Shown piece by piece: positions 9,411 through 18,219 of a stretch of DNA of 61,281 bases. Numbering within the stretch: position 1 is the stretch's first letter; each line of letters opens with the position of its first letter. The notes below the pieces were generated by a model. It saw only the letters and a list, made by a program, of their open reading frames with translations, did no database searches and was not told where the DNA came from. Position numbers and translations under genes: made by a program. The stretch is from Bacillus alveayuensis (GTDB lineage: Bacteria > Bacillota > Bacilli > Bacillales > Aeribacillaceae): the NCBI GenBank assembly GCA_030812955.1, contig JAUSTR010000012.1, forward strand, positions 1 through 61,281, read 5' to 3'.

Positions 9411-10565
9411 TTAAGAAGATTGATATATAATATGTCCATCGACCATTGTCATGTTAACATTAGCAAAACTTTTTAACGGATGGTTGGACCAAATGACAAT
9501 ATCGGCGTCTTTTCCTGTTTCGATGGATCCGATTCGATGAGATAACCCTATGTGTTGTGCAGCGTTCATTGTTAACGCCTTCCAAGCTTTATCTTCCGCT
9601 AATCCTGCTTGCACAGCTAATGCAGCAGAGGTAATAAGATGTTGAATAGGTAAAACAGGATGATCGGTTATGATGGAAAAAGGAATATCATATTCCGCAA
9701 AAACACTATAAGTTTTCCAATCTATATTTCTCAGTTCTACTTTACTTCGACTAGATAATGTTGGTCCAATAGCCGCTCGTAATTGAGATTGCGCAATATG
9801 TTCGGCTACTTTATGACCTTCTGTTGCATGTTCAATAGTTAATTCAATGTCAAATTCTTTGGCAATACGGATTGCTGTCATGATATCATCTGCTCGGTGG
9901 ACATGAGCACGTACTGGTATTTCTTTCTTCAGTGCTAATACTAAAGCTTCTAAACGGAGGTTTCGATCAATATTATTATTTTCTATATTTTTCATATAAT
10001 TTTGTGCTTCTACAAAGTGTTCTCGTAGCAATGCAACAATGCCCATGCGGGTTTGAGGTGCTCTAGCTTGCTTTCCGTGAAATTTTTTAGGATTCTCACC
10101 AAATGCGATTTTTAATCCTGAAGGATTGCGAATGACCATTTCTTCAACAATTTTTCCTGGCTTTACTTTTAAGCAACACATAAGACCACCGATGACGTTG
10201 GCACTCCCAGGTAAAACTTGTACTGTAGTTACTCCAGCTTTAGCTGCATCGATAAATCCCTGATCGAATGGATTAATTCCATCAATTGCTCTCAAATGGG
10301 GGGTTACAGGTTCGGACGATTCATTATAGTCGTCACCTTCCCAACCGATGCCTTCCTCATCAATACCTATATGAGTGTGAACATCAATTAAACCAGGTGT
10401 AATCCATCCACCTTGTGCGTCAATCCGTTTAACATGGTCAGGGACCGAAATTTCTCCTGCTAATCCAACTGCTATAATTTTTCCTTGATCAATTAGAATT
10501 GTCCCATTTTTTAAAAAATTCCCTTCCACTGTTAGAACTTTTCCATTTATTATCGCAATCATCAC
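9411..10565 (-). CDS. Metal-dependent amidohydrolase (imidazolonepropionase-like)
   Basis: The 384-residue protein is an amidohydrolase-superfamily TIM-barrel enzyme: the metal motif is in PGLIDVHTHIG near residue 60, further His residues are in RAHVHRADD and TIEHATEGH, and a late catalytic Asp is in IITDHPVL. The C-terminal GSIETGKDADIVIW segment closes the small beta domain. Members hydrolyse cyclic amides, N-acyl amino acids or Xaa-Pro type dipeptides (prolidase-like). It starts with GTG at 10565 or ATG at 10562, both served by the same GGGAG site. Its place between DUF1028 and the PucR regulator argues for a role in degrading an imported peptide. Confidence 0.82.
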   Translation of the reverse strand: MMIAIINGKVLTVEGNFLKNGTILIDQGKIIAVGLAGEISVPDHVKRIDAQGGWITPGLIDVHTHIGIDEEGIGWEGDDYNESSEPVTPHLRAIDGINPFDQGFIDAAKAGVTTVQVLPGSANVIGGLMCCLKVKPGKIVEEMVIRNPSGLKIAFGENPKKFHGKQARAPQTRMGIVALLREHFVEAQNYMKNIENNNIDRNLRLEALVLALKKEIPVRAHVHRADDIMTAIRIAKEFDIELTIEHATEGHKVAEHIAQSQLRAAIGPTLSSRSKVELRNIDWKTYSVFAEYDIPFSIITDHPVLPIQHLITSAALAVQAGLAEDKAWKALTMNAAQHIGLSHRIGSIETGKDADIVIWSNHPLKSFANVNMTMVDGHIIYQSS

Positions 10566-10578
10566 TTACTATACTCCC

Positions 10579-11265
10579 TTATTTTTCTATTGTTTCATCA
10601 CCTAAACGAATGCCTTTTTGGACTGAATCTACCCACTCATAATATCGATCAATTAATACACCTTTATTACGATAATATATATTTGTCAGCTCCTTAACCG
10701 GATCAGGATGATCATCAACACGGAAATCAACATAAGGAAACCCTTTGATCGCTTCTACTTTAATAACAGCTGCTTTCTTACCTCGTCGATCACCCCCAGC
10801 TTCTTCACCTTTTAGCAGAGAGGTTAATAATCTTTCTGCCAAATTTCCTTCCGTTTCTAAAAAAGCAGTTTCCATTGATGGTAAAACGTGTTGATTTGCT
10901 AAAATATTTCCTAATACACAGTATTGATCACCGATTATATGCCCTTTTATATCGTCGTTTTCACTACCAGTATAGACAGAACAGTTTCCGTAACGATCCA
11001 TTACAGCAACTTGTCGGAGTTCTCGTCCAGGGTCTTGAAACAATAATTCATTCATAACTTCATGGGAAGTGGCTCCTTCCCGTAACAATTGAATGCCCTT
11101 TAATCCTAGTGAAGGATTTACCCATCCTTGCGTTTGGATGATACCAGCATCTGCTTCTATATAGGGCGAATGGGCACCTAAACCAGGGAAATTCGAAGCT
11201 ACAGCTGCTCCAAACATGCCTGTTTCTTTACATTTCGCTAGTATTGAAAATGTGTTCAATTTCAT
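10579..11265 (-). CDS. DUF1028 family Ntn-hydrolase-like protein
   Basis: The 228-residue protein matches the DUF1028 family, which has the fold of N-terminal nucleophile hydrolases. Recognisable family blocks are the start with NTFSILAKC, GAAVASNFPGLGAHSPY, GIIQTQGWVNPSLG and the acidic YVDFRVDDHPDPVKEL segment. The biochemical role of the family is not settled; members often stand beside peptide or amino-acid genes, as here (13 bases before the amidohydrolase, 20 bases behind the ABC ATPase). A GGAG site precedes the ATG. Confidence 0.85.
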   Translation of the reverse strand: MKLNTFSILAKCKETGMFGAAVASNFPGLGAHSPYIEADAGIIQTQGWVNPSLGLKGIQLLREGATSHEVMNELLFQDPGRELRQVAVMDRYGNCSVYTGSENDDIKGHIIGDQYCVLGNILANQHVLPSMETAFLETEGNLAERLLTSLLKGEEAGGDRRGKKAAVIKVEAIKGFPYVDFRVDDHPDPVKELTNIYYRNKGVLIDRYYEWVDSVQKGIRLGDETIEK

Positions 11266-11285
11266 TTTCTTAGTCGTCTCCTTCT

Positions 11286-12248
11286 CTAAATTGCATGGCA
11301 GGCAACGTAATGCCCATTCCCTACATCTTTAAGTTCTGGTTCTTTTATTTGACATTCTTTACTCGCTAACGGACAACGAGTATGGAACTTACATCCTTTT
11401 GGAGGATTCAAAGGGCTTGGTAATTCCCCATACAACTGGATCCTTTCCTTTTTCACAAAAGGATCTGCTACTGGAATAGCAGAAAATAAAGCTTTCGTAT
11501 ATGGATGTAAAGGATTTCCATACAATTCATCGCTGTCACTTAACTCTACAATTTGCCCAAGATACATCACGCCTACCCGTTTACTAATGTACTGCACAAC
11601 ACTTAAATCATGTGCAATAAATAAATACGTCAAACCATACTCTTTTTGTAAATCAACTAGTAAATTTAAAATTTGTGCTTGAATGGAAACATCTAGTGCT
11701 GCCACTGGTTCATCCGCAACAATAAATTTCGGTTCGACAGCTAAAGCTCTTGCAATACCAATTCGCTGTCTTTGACCACCAGAAAATTCATGAGGGTAAC
11801 GATCCATATATGATGATGGAATACCAACAATATCTAGTAATTCTTTTATTTTCTCCTTACGTTTCCCTATATATAAACCATGTGTTCTCATCGGTTCCTC
11901 CATAATTTGATAAACCGTCATGCGTGGATTTAAAGAAGCATATGGATCTTGAAACACCATTTGAAAGTTTTTTCGTTGTTCTTTTAACCATTTTCCTTTA
12001 AGCGCTGTTAAATCAATGCCTTCAAAGAAAATTTTCCCCTCTGTCGGTTTTATTAACCTCATAAGCATTCGTCCCATTGTTGACTTTCCGCATCCAGATT
12101 CCCCAACAATGCCAAGAGTTTCCCCTTTATTAATTTGGAATGACACACCATCAACTGCTTTGATGACTTTTTTTTCTTTAGATATAAAGCCTGATGAACT
12201 TTCGAAATATTTTTTTAAATTTTCCACCTTAATCAATTCTTGAGTCAT
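11286..12248 (-). CDS. Oligopeptide/dipeptide ABC importer ATPase (OppF/DppF type)
   Basis: This is one of the two nucleotide-binding subunits of a peptide importer. Walker A is GESGCGKS, the signature is SGGQRQRIG, Walker B runs into DEPVAALDVS, and the C-terminal oligopeptide-transporter tail carries the Cys cluster (CKFHTRCPLASKEC) that binds an iron-sulfur cluster in some homologues. The ATG at 12248 is chosen because AGGAGGAG precedes it by 8-10 bases; a longer frame would overlap the upstream ATPase. It follows that gene after 2 bases, so the two are translationally close. Confidence 0.93.
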   Translation of the reverse strand: MTQELIKVENLKKYFESSSGFISKEKKVIKAVDGVSFQINKGETLGIVGESGCGKSTMGRMLMRLIKPTEGKIFFEGIDLTALKGKWLKEQRKNFQMVFQDPYASLNPRMTVYQIMEEPMRTHGLYIGKRKEKIKELLDIVGIPSSYMDRYPHEFSGGQRQRIGIARALAVEPKFIVADEPVAALDVSIQAQILNLLVDLQKEYGLTYLFIAHDLSVVQYISKRVGVMYLGQIVELSDSDELYGNPLHPYTKALFSAIPVADPFVKKERIQLYGELPSPLNPPKGCKFHTRCPLASKECQIKEPELKDVGNGHYVACHAI

Positions 12249-12250
12249 CT

Positions 12251-13219
12251 TTACATCTCCTCCTCTAACCAACATGCCACCTTATGATGTTCGTTAATGT
12301 TATTTAGCATTGGCTGTTCACTACATTTCTCATGTGCGTGAGGGCAACGGGGAGCAAACATACAACCTTTTGGAACATCATGAAGGTTCGGAGGTTGCCC
12401 TTCAATTGGTGTTAATCGTTCTCTTATACCTGGTTTAGGCAAGGAAGCAAGCAAACCTCTTGTATATGGATGTTTAGGTGATGCAAAAAGTTCCTTTATA
12501 GGTGCTTGTTCAACAATACGCCCAGCATACATGACAGCAACAGAATCACATAATTCTGCAACTATCCCTAAATCATGTGTGATCATTATAATAGCCGTAC
12601 CCATTTGATTCCTTAAATCATTCATCAAATCTAATATTTGTGCTTGGATCGTCACATCCAATGCTGTTGTTGGTTCATCGGCAATTAATAAGTCTGGATT
12701 AGAGGCTAATGCCATCGCAATAACGCTACGTTGCCTCATTCCTCCGCTAAATTGATGTGGGTAATCGTTGGCACGCTCTTCAGAAGAAGGAATACCTACT
12801 CTATGAAGCATATCAATAGCAATAGACCATGAAGATTTTTTATCTTTCTTTTCATGAATTTGTGGAACTTCTGCAATTTGGCTTCCAACCCGATAAGCGG
12901 GATTTAAAGATGTCATTGGATCTTGAAAGATCATAGAAATACGGTTCCCACGCAAACGTCGCATTTCTTCTTCTGATTTTTCTAAAAGGTTTTCTCCACG
13001 AAAAAAAATTTTACCTTCAATCCTTTCATTATTCTTTTGACCAATCAGTCTCATAATTGCTTGTGATGTAACACTTTTGCCACTACCTGATTCACCAACA
13101 ATAGCAAGAATTTCTCCTTTTTTTACTTCGAAATTGACTCCGTCAACTGCTTTAACAATACCTTTTCGTGTATGGAAGTGACACTTCAAATCTTTTACTT
13201 TTAACACGACATCATTCAT
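12251..13219 (-). CDS. Oligopeptide/dipeptide ABC importer ATPase (OppD/DppD type)
   Basis: This is the partner ATPase of the importer. Walker A is GESGSGKS, the signature is SGGMRQRSV, Walker B runs into [10 protein letters not shown], and the C-terminal [14 protein letters not shown] cluster is present. The start is taken as the ATG at 13219, five bases behind an AGGTGGAGG ribosome site; the GTG at 13231 would put that site inside the coding part. It lies 17 bases behind the second permease gene. Confidence 0.93.
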   Translation of the reverse strand: MNDVVLKVKDLKCHFHTRKGIVKAVDGVNFEVKKGEILAIVGESGSGKSVTSQAIMRLIGQKNNERIEGKIFFRGENLLEKSEEEMRRLRGNRISMIFQDPMTSLNPAYRVGSQIAEVPQIHEKKDKKSSWSIAIDMLHRVGIPSSEERANDYPHQFSGGMRQRSVIAMALASNPDLLIADEPTTALDVTIQAQILDLMNDLRNQMGTAIIMITHDLGIVAELCDSVAVMYAGRIVEQAPIKELFASPKHPYTRGLLASLPKPGIRERLTPIEGQPPNLHDVPKGCMFAPRCPHAHEKCSEQPMLNNINEHHKVACWLEEEM

Positions 13220-13236
13220 CGGTTCCTCCACCTTTC

Positions 13237-14076
13237 CTACATCACTTCATCTTTCAAATGTGGATCTAACGCATCTCGCATTCCGTCCCCCATAACATTT
13301 AAGCTTAAAACAGCGAGAGTAATAGCTAACCCAGGAAAAACAGCAATCCACCAAGCTGTCTCCATAAAGTCTTTTCCTTCATTTAACATAATTCCCCATG
13401 AAGGTGTGTCAGGCTCGACTCCTAATCCTAAGAAGCTAAGTGCTGCTTCAGTCAAAATCGCAAGAGCAAATGACAATGTTGCTTGTACAATAATGGGAGC
13501 CATGACATTTGGGAGAATATGGCGCAACACTATTTGCAAATTACTAACCCCAATGGAACGGGCAGCTTCTACGTATAGCGAATTTTTAATAGAAAGAACT
13601 GATCCACGCGTAAGACGTGCGAAAATTGGAGTGTAAACAATTCCAATTGCAATCATGACATTGGTTAAGCTTGTTCCTAATACCGCCATTAGAGCTAACG
13701 CAAGCAAAATATCTGGAAAGGAAAAAAGTACGTCTGTAGTTCGTGACACGAGAGAATCGACCCATTTTCCGTAATACGCTGCAACAACTCCCATTGTCAC
13801 ACCTAATATTAATGAGATCCCAACGGAAATAGTTCCAACTTTCAAGGAAATTTGCGTACCGTAAATAATTCGGCTGAATATATCCCTACCAAATTGATCA
13901 GTCCCGAATATATGTTCCGAATTTGGAGCACTTAACATTTGATCTGGATGCATTTCTAATGGTCCATACGGAGCAATTAAAGGAGCAAGTAAAGCTAATA
14001 TGGCATAAACAACCATTATGATTAAACCTGAAAAGGCTAATTTATTTTTATAAAAACGATACCAAAACTCTTTCAA
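13237..14076 (-). CDS. Peptide ABC importer permease (DppC/OppC type)
   Basis: The 279-residue membrane protein has an N-terminal segment of the OppC type, about six membrane helices and the cytoplasmic EAA loop in VEAARSIGVSNLQIVLRHI, which contacts the ATPase. The GTDQFGRDIFSR motif near residue 60 is typical of DppC. It stands 13 bases behind the other permease gene and forms the heterodimeric channel with it. Confidence 0.93.
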   Translation of the reverse strand: MKEFWYRFYKNKLAFSGLIIMVVYAILALLAPLIAPYGPLEMHPDQMLSAPNSEHIFGTDQFGRDIFSRIIYGTQISLKVGTISVGISLILGVTMGVVAAYYGKWVDSLVSRTTDVLFSFPDILLALALMAVLGTSLTNVMIAIGIVYTPIFARLTRGSVLSIKNSLYVEAARSIGVSNLQIVLRHILPNVMAPIIVQATLSFALAILTEAALSFLGLGVEPDTPSWGIMLNEGKDFMETAWWIAVFPGLAITLAVLSLNVMGDGMRDALDPHLKDEVM

Positions 14077-14089
14077 TTAAAATTCCTCC

Positions 14090-15031
14090 TTAATAACGAA
14101 TTTTTGGGTCTAAGAAGGCATATATTATATCCACAAATAAATTAATGATAACAAAAGCGCTCGCAATAAAAAGAATCGTTCCTTGTAGCAACGCATAATC
14201 GCGATTTGTAATCGCTTGAAGGGCTAATAATCCTATTCCTGGGAGCGAGAAAATTTGCTCAATTACAACAGTTCCCCCCATAAGATAACCAGCTTGAATT
14301 CCAATGACTGTCACCACAGGGATTAACGCATTTTTTAAAGCATGTTTCCAAACTAATAAGCTATTTGGAACACCTTTCGCTCTAGCCATTTTAATATACT
14401 CTTGTCCGATGACTTCCAACATTGTTGAACGAGTCATCCTCATTATGACTGCTCCAACAGATGTTCCCATCGCAATGACTGGCATAACCATGCATTGGAG
14501 ATTAGCAATTGGATCTTCAAAAAAACTTACGAATCCTCCAGATGGAAGCCGTCCCATCTTTAAAGAAAGCAACAAAATCATAATTGTCGCTAACCAAAAT
14601 CGAGGAATTGAGATACCAATCAAACCAAAAAAACTAGCAAAATAATCAATTAACGTATTTCTACGTATAGCGGCAATGCTACCTAATGGAATTGCTATGA
14701 TAATAGCAAAAAGTAAACTAAGGATTGTTAACTCAATGGTAACGGGTAATCTCTCCATAATAGCACTTATTACAGGCTGACTTGTAAAAGTAGATTCGCC
14801 AAAATCACCTTGTAACACATTCGATATCCAAATAAAATATTGTACCATTAGCGGTTTATCTAAACCGTACTTACTACGCAATACTTCAGCTTGTTCTTCA
14901 TTATAATTAGCACCTAACATTGCTGTAACGGTATCACCGGGAACAAGTCGAACTAAGAAAAAGGCAATGATAGATATCCCGAATAAAACAGGGATCGCAA
15001 TAAATATTCTCTTTAAAATAAATTTTACCAT
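14090..15031 (-). CDS. Peptide ABC importer permease (DppB/OppB type)
   Basis: The roughly 313-residue membrane protein begins MVKFILKRIFIAIPVLFGIS, the usual DppB start, and carries the EAA loop (YIKMARAKGVPNSLLVWKHA) and about six helices. The ATG at 15031 has a GGGAGAAG ribosome site; the frame opens 21 codons earlier but those residues are charged and have no good ribosome site. It is separated from the binding-protein gene by about 180 bases holding a stem-loop. Confidence 0.92.
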   Translation of the reverse strand: MVKFILKRIFIAIPVLFGISIIAFFLVRLVPGDTVTAMLGANYNEEQAEVLRSKYGLDKPLMVQYFIWISNVLQGDFGESTFTSQPVISAIMERLPVTIELTILSLLFAIIIAIPLGSIAAIRRNTLIDYFASFFGLIGISIPRFWLATIMILLLSLKMGRLPSGGFVSFFEDPIANLQCMVMPVIAMGTSVGAVIMRMTRSTMLEVIGQEYIKMARAKGVPNSLLVWKHALKNALIPVVTVIGIQAGYLMGGTVVIEQIFSLPGIGLLALQAITNRDYALLQGTILFIASAFVIINLFVDIIYAFLDPKIRY

Positions 15032-15155
15032 TTTCTCTTCTCCCTTCGTTTTTCCCTCAGTTTTTTCACTTCTAACGTTTACTTGTTGAGTCATCCAATG
15101 AGAAAAAAACTTTCAGCAACACTACTAATCTAAAAAAAGATGGTTCATTGATTGA

Positions 15156-15195
15156 GGGTGTCTCCAAAGGATATACAAACCCTTATGAGCCACCC
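15156..15195 (-). terminator. Imperfect stem-loop between binding protein and permease genes
   Basis: GGGTG, CTC and AAGG segments pair with CACCC, GAG and CCTT across a loop of about 12 bases, and a run of T follows some 20 bases later on the minus strand. In ABC operons such a hairpin behind the binding-protein gene often stabilises its message or stops part of the transcripts, giving more binding protein than permease. This role is inferred. Confidence 0.5.
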
Positions 15196-15213
15196 CCATT
15201 TTACCTTTATTTA

Positions 15214-16761
15214 TTAACGATCTAACCAAGTATCACGAAGAGAAATAGTTGTTACAGTAGGATTTACATCGAAATCTTTTACGCTATCAACAAATGCAGA
15301 TGTTTGTTTATTAACATATAGAAACACCATTGGGGCATCTTCTGCAATTAGCTTTTGTGCATCTGCGTAAATTTTTTTACGTTCTTCTTGGTCAATTGTT
15401 ACTCGACCTTTCTCAAGTAATTCATCTACTTTCGGATTAGAGTAATTTTGTTGATTCCAAATTTCGCCAGTATGGAAGATGTTATATAAATATTCATCAG
15501 GATCAACAAATCCAACCCAACCTACTACTGTCATTTCAAAGTCTTTCTTTCCTAATGCATCGAAGAAAATACTAGGTTCTTGTGTTAATACTTCTACTTC
15601 GATACCAATTTCTTTTAGTTGTTGCTTAATAATTTGAGCAGCATTAACTTGATCTTGTTTAGGACTAACTTTTAGAGTGACTTTAAAGCCTTTCTCATAT
15701 CCTGCTTCTTTCATTAATTGTTTAGCTTTTTCTAAATCACGTTTCGGATAAATATTTGAATTATCATGAGCCCAATGTCCTTCAGGGATTGGTCCTCCAG
15801 TTAACACTTTTGCTTGTCCGAATTTTACTAATTTATTAAGAGATTCACGATCGATAGCCCAAGCGATTGCTTGGCGAACTTTTTTATTAGCTAGAGGACC
15901 TTTAGAAGTATTAAGACCTAAATATTCCCAGAATGTACCCGTAACTGATTTCACTACAAAACCATTGTTATTTTCAAGCTTTTTAATATCTTGAGGCTCT
16001 ACTTGCAACATAATATCAATTTCTTTATTGCGAAGAGCTGTTGTTCTAGCTGTATTATCGGCAATGGGCTTCCAAATTACTTTATCTAAATAAGGCTTCC
16101 CTTTTACAAAATAATCAGGAAATTTCTCTAAAATTAAGTGTTGATCTTTTTTCCATTCTACTAATTGGAACGGTCCACTGCCTGCGTCTGCTTTATCTAA
16201 ACTACCGTTATTTTGTTCAACAACATTTTTATTTACAATTGCATTCATAGGATATGCTAAAAACGTTAAAAACGGTGCTACTGGTTGTTTTAATGTAATA
16301 ACAACTGTGTGATCATCTGGTGTCTCAATTTTTTCTACAAATTCAAATTGTGGGGCTCGAACCTCATTTGCTATAATTCTTTCAATGGAGTACTTTACAT
16401 CTTTTGAAGTTAAAGGATCGCCGTTATGGAACTTTACACCTTCATGAAGCTTGAACGTATATACCTTTCCATCCTCAGATATAGAATATTCTTTTGCTAA
16501 ATCTCCTTCTAATTCACCGTAAGTGCCACTTTTGTAGCGCAACAATGTACTGTACATATTTTCTATGTAGCGCATAGATGCGGCTGTTGTCGCTTTATGA
16601 GGATCAAGTGTATTGGCGTCTGTTGCATCACTAATAACAAGTTCCCCTCCCGCTTTCGGCTCGATACTCGTTTCTTCCACAGTACTCTTTTGATTTTTAC
16701 CAGAACAACCGGTTACAACCATTAAAAATATTACTAAGCAAATCAAAAAAACTTTTCTCAT
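15214..16761 (-). CDS. Peptide ABC importer substrate-binding lipoprotein (OppA/DppA family)
   Basis: The 515-residue protein is a family 5 extracellular solute-binding protein. A lipoprotein signal ends at VTGCSG (Cys19), followed by the standard start of the mature protein (GGELVISDATDANTLDPH) and the family segment around YTFKLHEGVKFHNGDPLT. It captures peptides outside the membrane and delivers them to the permeases encoded downstream. Which peptide it binds cannot be told; the nearby hydroxyproline pathway and the peptide-handling enzymes make collagen-type peptides a reasonable guess. A GGGGG ribosome site precedes the ATG at 16761. It is the first gene of the minus-strand series running to 5066. 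Confidence 0.92.
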   Translation of the reverse strand: MRKVFLICLVIFLMVVTGCSGKNQKSTVEETSIEPKAGGELVISDATDANTLDPHKATTAASMRYIENMYSTLLRYKSGTYGELEGDLAKEYSISEDGKVYTFKLHEGVKFHNGDPLTSKDVKYSIERIIANEVRAPQFEFVEKIETPDDHTVVITLKQPVAPFLTFLAYPMNAIVNKNVVEQNNGSLDKADAGSGPFQLVEWKKDQHLILEKFPDYFVKGKPYLDKVIWKPIADNTARTTALRNKEIDIMLQVEPQDIKKLENNNGFVVKSVTGTFWEYLGLNTSKGPLANKKVRQAIAWAIDRESLNKLVKFGQAKVLTGGPIPEGHWAHDNSNIYPKRDLEKAKQLMKEAGYEKGFKVTLKVSPKQDQVNAAQIIKQQLKEIGIEVEVLTQEPSIFFDALGKKDFEMTVVGWVGFVDPDEYLYNIFHTGEIWNQQNYSNPKVDELLEKGRVTIDQEERKKIYADAQKLIAEDAPMVFLYVNKQTSAFVDSVKDFDVNPTVTTISLRDTWLDR

Positions 16762-16783
16762 TTTATTTACCCCCTCGATATTG

Positions 16784-16798
16784 AATTTTCATAATTTT
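16784..16798 (-). promoter_or_regulatory. CodY-like box upstream of the peptide importer
   Basis: AATTTTCATAATTTT agrees with the CodY consensus AATTTTCWGAAAATT at 12 of 15 positions. It lies 23-37 bases before the binding-protein start, where CodY could repress peptide uptake in rich medium. In AT-rich DNA such matches also arise by chance. Confidence 0.4.
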
Positions 16799-17091
16799 AA
16801 ATCTTTTATATCATTTTAAACATTGACTATTCTTTTTCATAGAGGAGCCCTCACGAAATTAGTTAATATTTTTTGTGATACATAACAAAGAATAATATTT
16901 GTAAATGTTTGTAATTATAAGAATGTTTTGATATAGGTTTACATATATGGGTATTTTGTAAAATTAGATCTTTAAAAGAAAATCAAATAAATTGGCTCTT
17001 TCAGCTATCAATCAAATCAACTTAAACCCTTCAGATAAAAAACATCTAATATCATTTATATTTAGGTGTCTTTTTTAAATTTTTTATACAC

Positions 17092-17142
17092 TGTAAATTT
17101 TTTTATACATAATGATTTGTTATATGTATAAAAAAATTTACA
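17092..17142. promoter_or_regulatory. 20-bp inverted repeat, likely upstream activator site for the sigma-54 regulator
   Basis: The arms 17092-17111 and 17123-17142 are exact reverse complements (arm begins TGTAAATTTTTTTATACAT) with an 11-base spacer. The repeat lies about 20-70 bases upstream of the sigma-54 promoter at 17161. It contains the half-site TTTTATACAY in both directions; a further copy of the half-site lies at about 17082-17091, and another at 23443-23452 near the second plus-strand promoter. The sigma-54 activator encoded at 21693-23402 is the obvious candidate to bind here. Confidence 0.65.
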
Positions 17143-17160
17143 TAATTATCAAGAAAACTG

Positions 17161-17177
17161 TTGGTACGGATTTTGCA
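17161..17177 (+). promoter_or_regulatory. Sigma-54 (-24/-12) promoter
   Basis: TTGGTACGGATTTTGCA fits the consensus TTGGCAC-N5-TTGCA closely; the GG (17163) and GC (17175) are exactly 12 bases apart as required. It should drive the deaminase and semialdehyde dehydrogenase genes, the first of which starts 44 bases later. Confidence 0.88.
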
Positions 17178-17221
17178 TTATAAAGTTATGAATAGAAATT
17201 AAACAGAAAGGGGAATTGTAA

Positions 17222-18103
17222 ATGGCAAAGTTTGAGGGAGTTTATGTTGCGCTTGTCACTCCATTTACAGCAAATTTTGAAGTCGATTACAAAAGGTTGT
17301 ATGAACTATGCGATTGGCTTATTCAAGAAGGAGTACAAGGACTAGTTCCTACAGGATCACTCGGTGAATATGCTACTTTTACTCCTGAGGAGAGAGCAAA
17401 GGTTGTCGAAACTGTCATTGAAGCTTCTCGAGGGCGTGTGCCGGTCGTTGTTGGTGCAGCTGCCCCATCTACACAACAAGTAATAAAATGGGTTGAACAT
17501 GCAAAAGACTCTGGTGCCGAAGGTGTAATGGTACTTCCGCCTATTAACTACAAACCTTTGAGAAACGAGATTATCTCCCATTATGAAGCCATTAATAAAG
17601 TAGGTATACCTATTGTTGCTTATAATAACCCTAGGGATTATCCAACGGATTTAACTCCTGATTTGCTTGAAGAGATTGCAAAATTTGAAAATGTTGTTGC
17701 CGTAAAAGAATTCTCTGGTGATATCCGCCGCATGCATGATATTCTAGATAGAACAGATTTAGAAGTCATGGTCGGCGTTGATGATTTATCATTAGAAGGT
17801 CCGGTGGTAGGAGCAACAGGATGGATTTCCGGTGTTCCTAACGCATTACCTAAAGAAGGAGTTAGATTATTCAATTTAGCCAAAGATAAAAAAATAGACG
17901 AAGCATTGAAACTTTACCGTCGTCTCCTTCCTTTATTTCATTACGATGCTAGCCCTCAATTGGTTCAATACATTAAGTATATGATGGAATTAGCTGGACA
18001 ACCTGTTGGTCCTGCACGTCCACCTAGACTGCCATTACCTCAAGAAGAATATGAAAAGGTAAGAAAGGACTTCGAGAGGGCAATGGAAAAAGTTCAATAT
18101 TAA
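17222..18103 (+). CDS. DapA-family lyase, probable 1-pyrroline-4-hydroxy-2-carboxylate deaminase
   Basis: The 293-residue protein belongs to the dihydrodipicolinate synthase/N-acetylneuraminate lyase family of class I aldolase-fold enzymes. The catalytic Lys is K162 in VAVKEFSGD, the family Tyr is Y134 in IVAYNNP, and the GSLGEYATFT motif lies at 46-54. In hydroxyproline pathways the homologue converts 1-pyrroline-4-hydroxy-2-carboxylate to 2-oxoglutarate semialdehyde with release of ammonia. The assignment rests on the neighbours: the semialdehyde dehydrogenase 116 bases downstream, an epimerase and a D-hydroxyproline dehydrogenase. A lysine-synthesis or sugar-acid role is less likely here. 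A GGGG ribosome site precedes the ATG. Confidence 0.82.
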   Translation: MAKFEGVYVALVTPFTANFEVDYKRLYELCDWLIQEGVQGLVPTGSLGEYATFTPEERAKVVETVIEASRGRVPVVVGAAAPSTQQVIKWVEHAKDSGAEGVMVLPPINYKPLRNEIISHYEAINKVGIPIVAYNNPRDYPTDLTPDLLEEIAKFENVVAVKEFSGDIRRMHDILDRTDLEVMVGVDDLSLEGPVVGATGWISGVPNALPKEGVRLFNLAKDKKIDEALKLYRRLLPLFHYDASPQLVQYIKYMMELAGQPVGPARPPRLPLPQEEYEKVRKDFERAMEKVQY

Positions 18104-18219
18104 TTGTTGTAATAGAAAGGGTAAGGAGTCTTCCTTATCCTTTAAGTTTCTAAAAAAATTAAAATCATTTGAATTAATAACTGAAATACTGATAAAAACA
18201 TCGATTGGGAGGTCAGATT

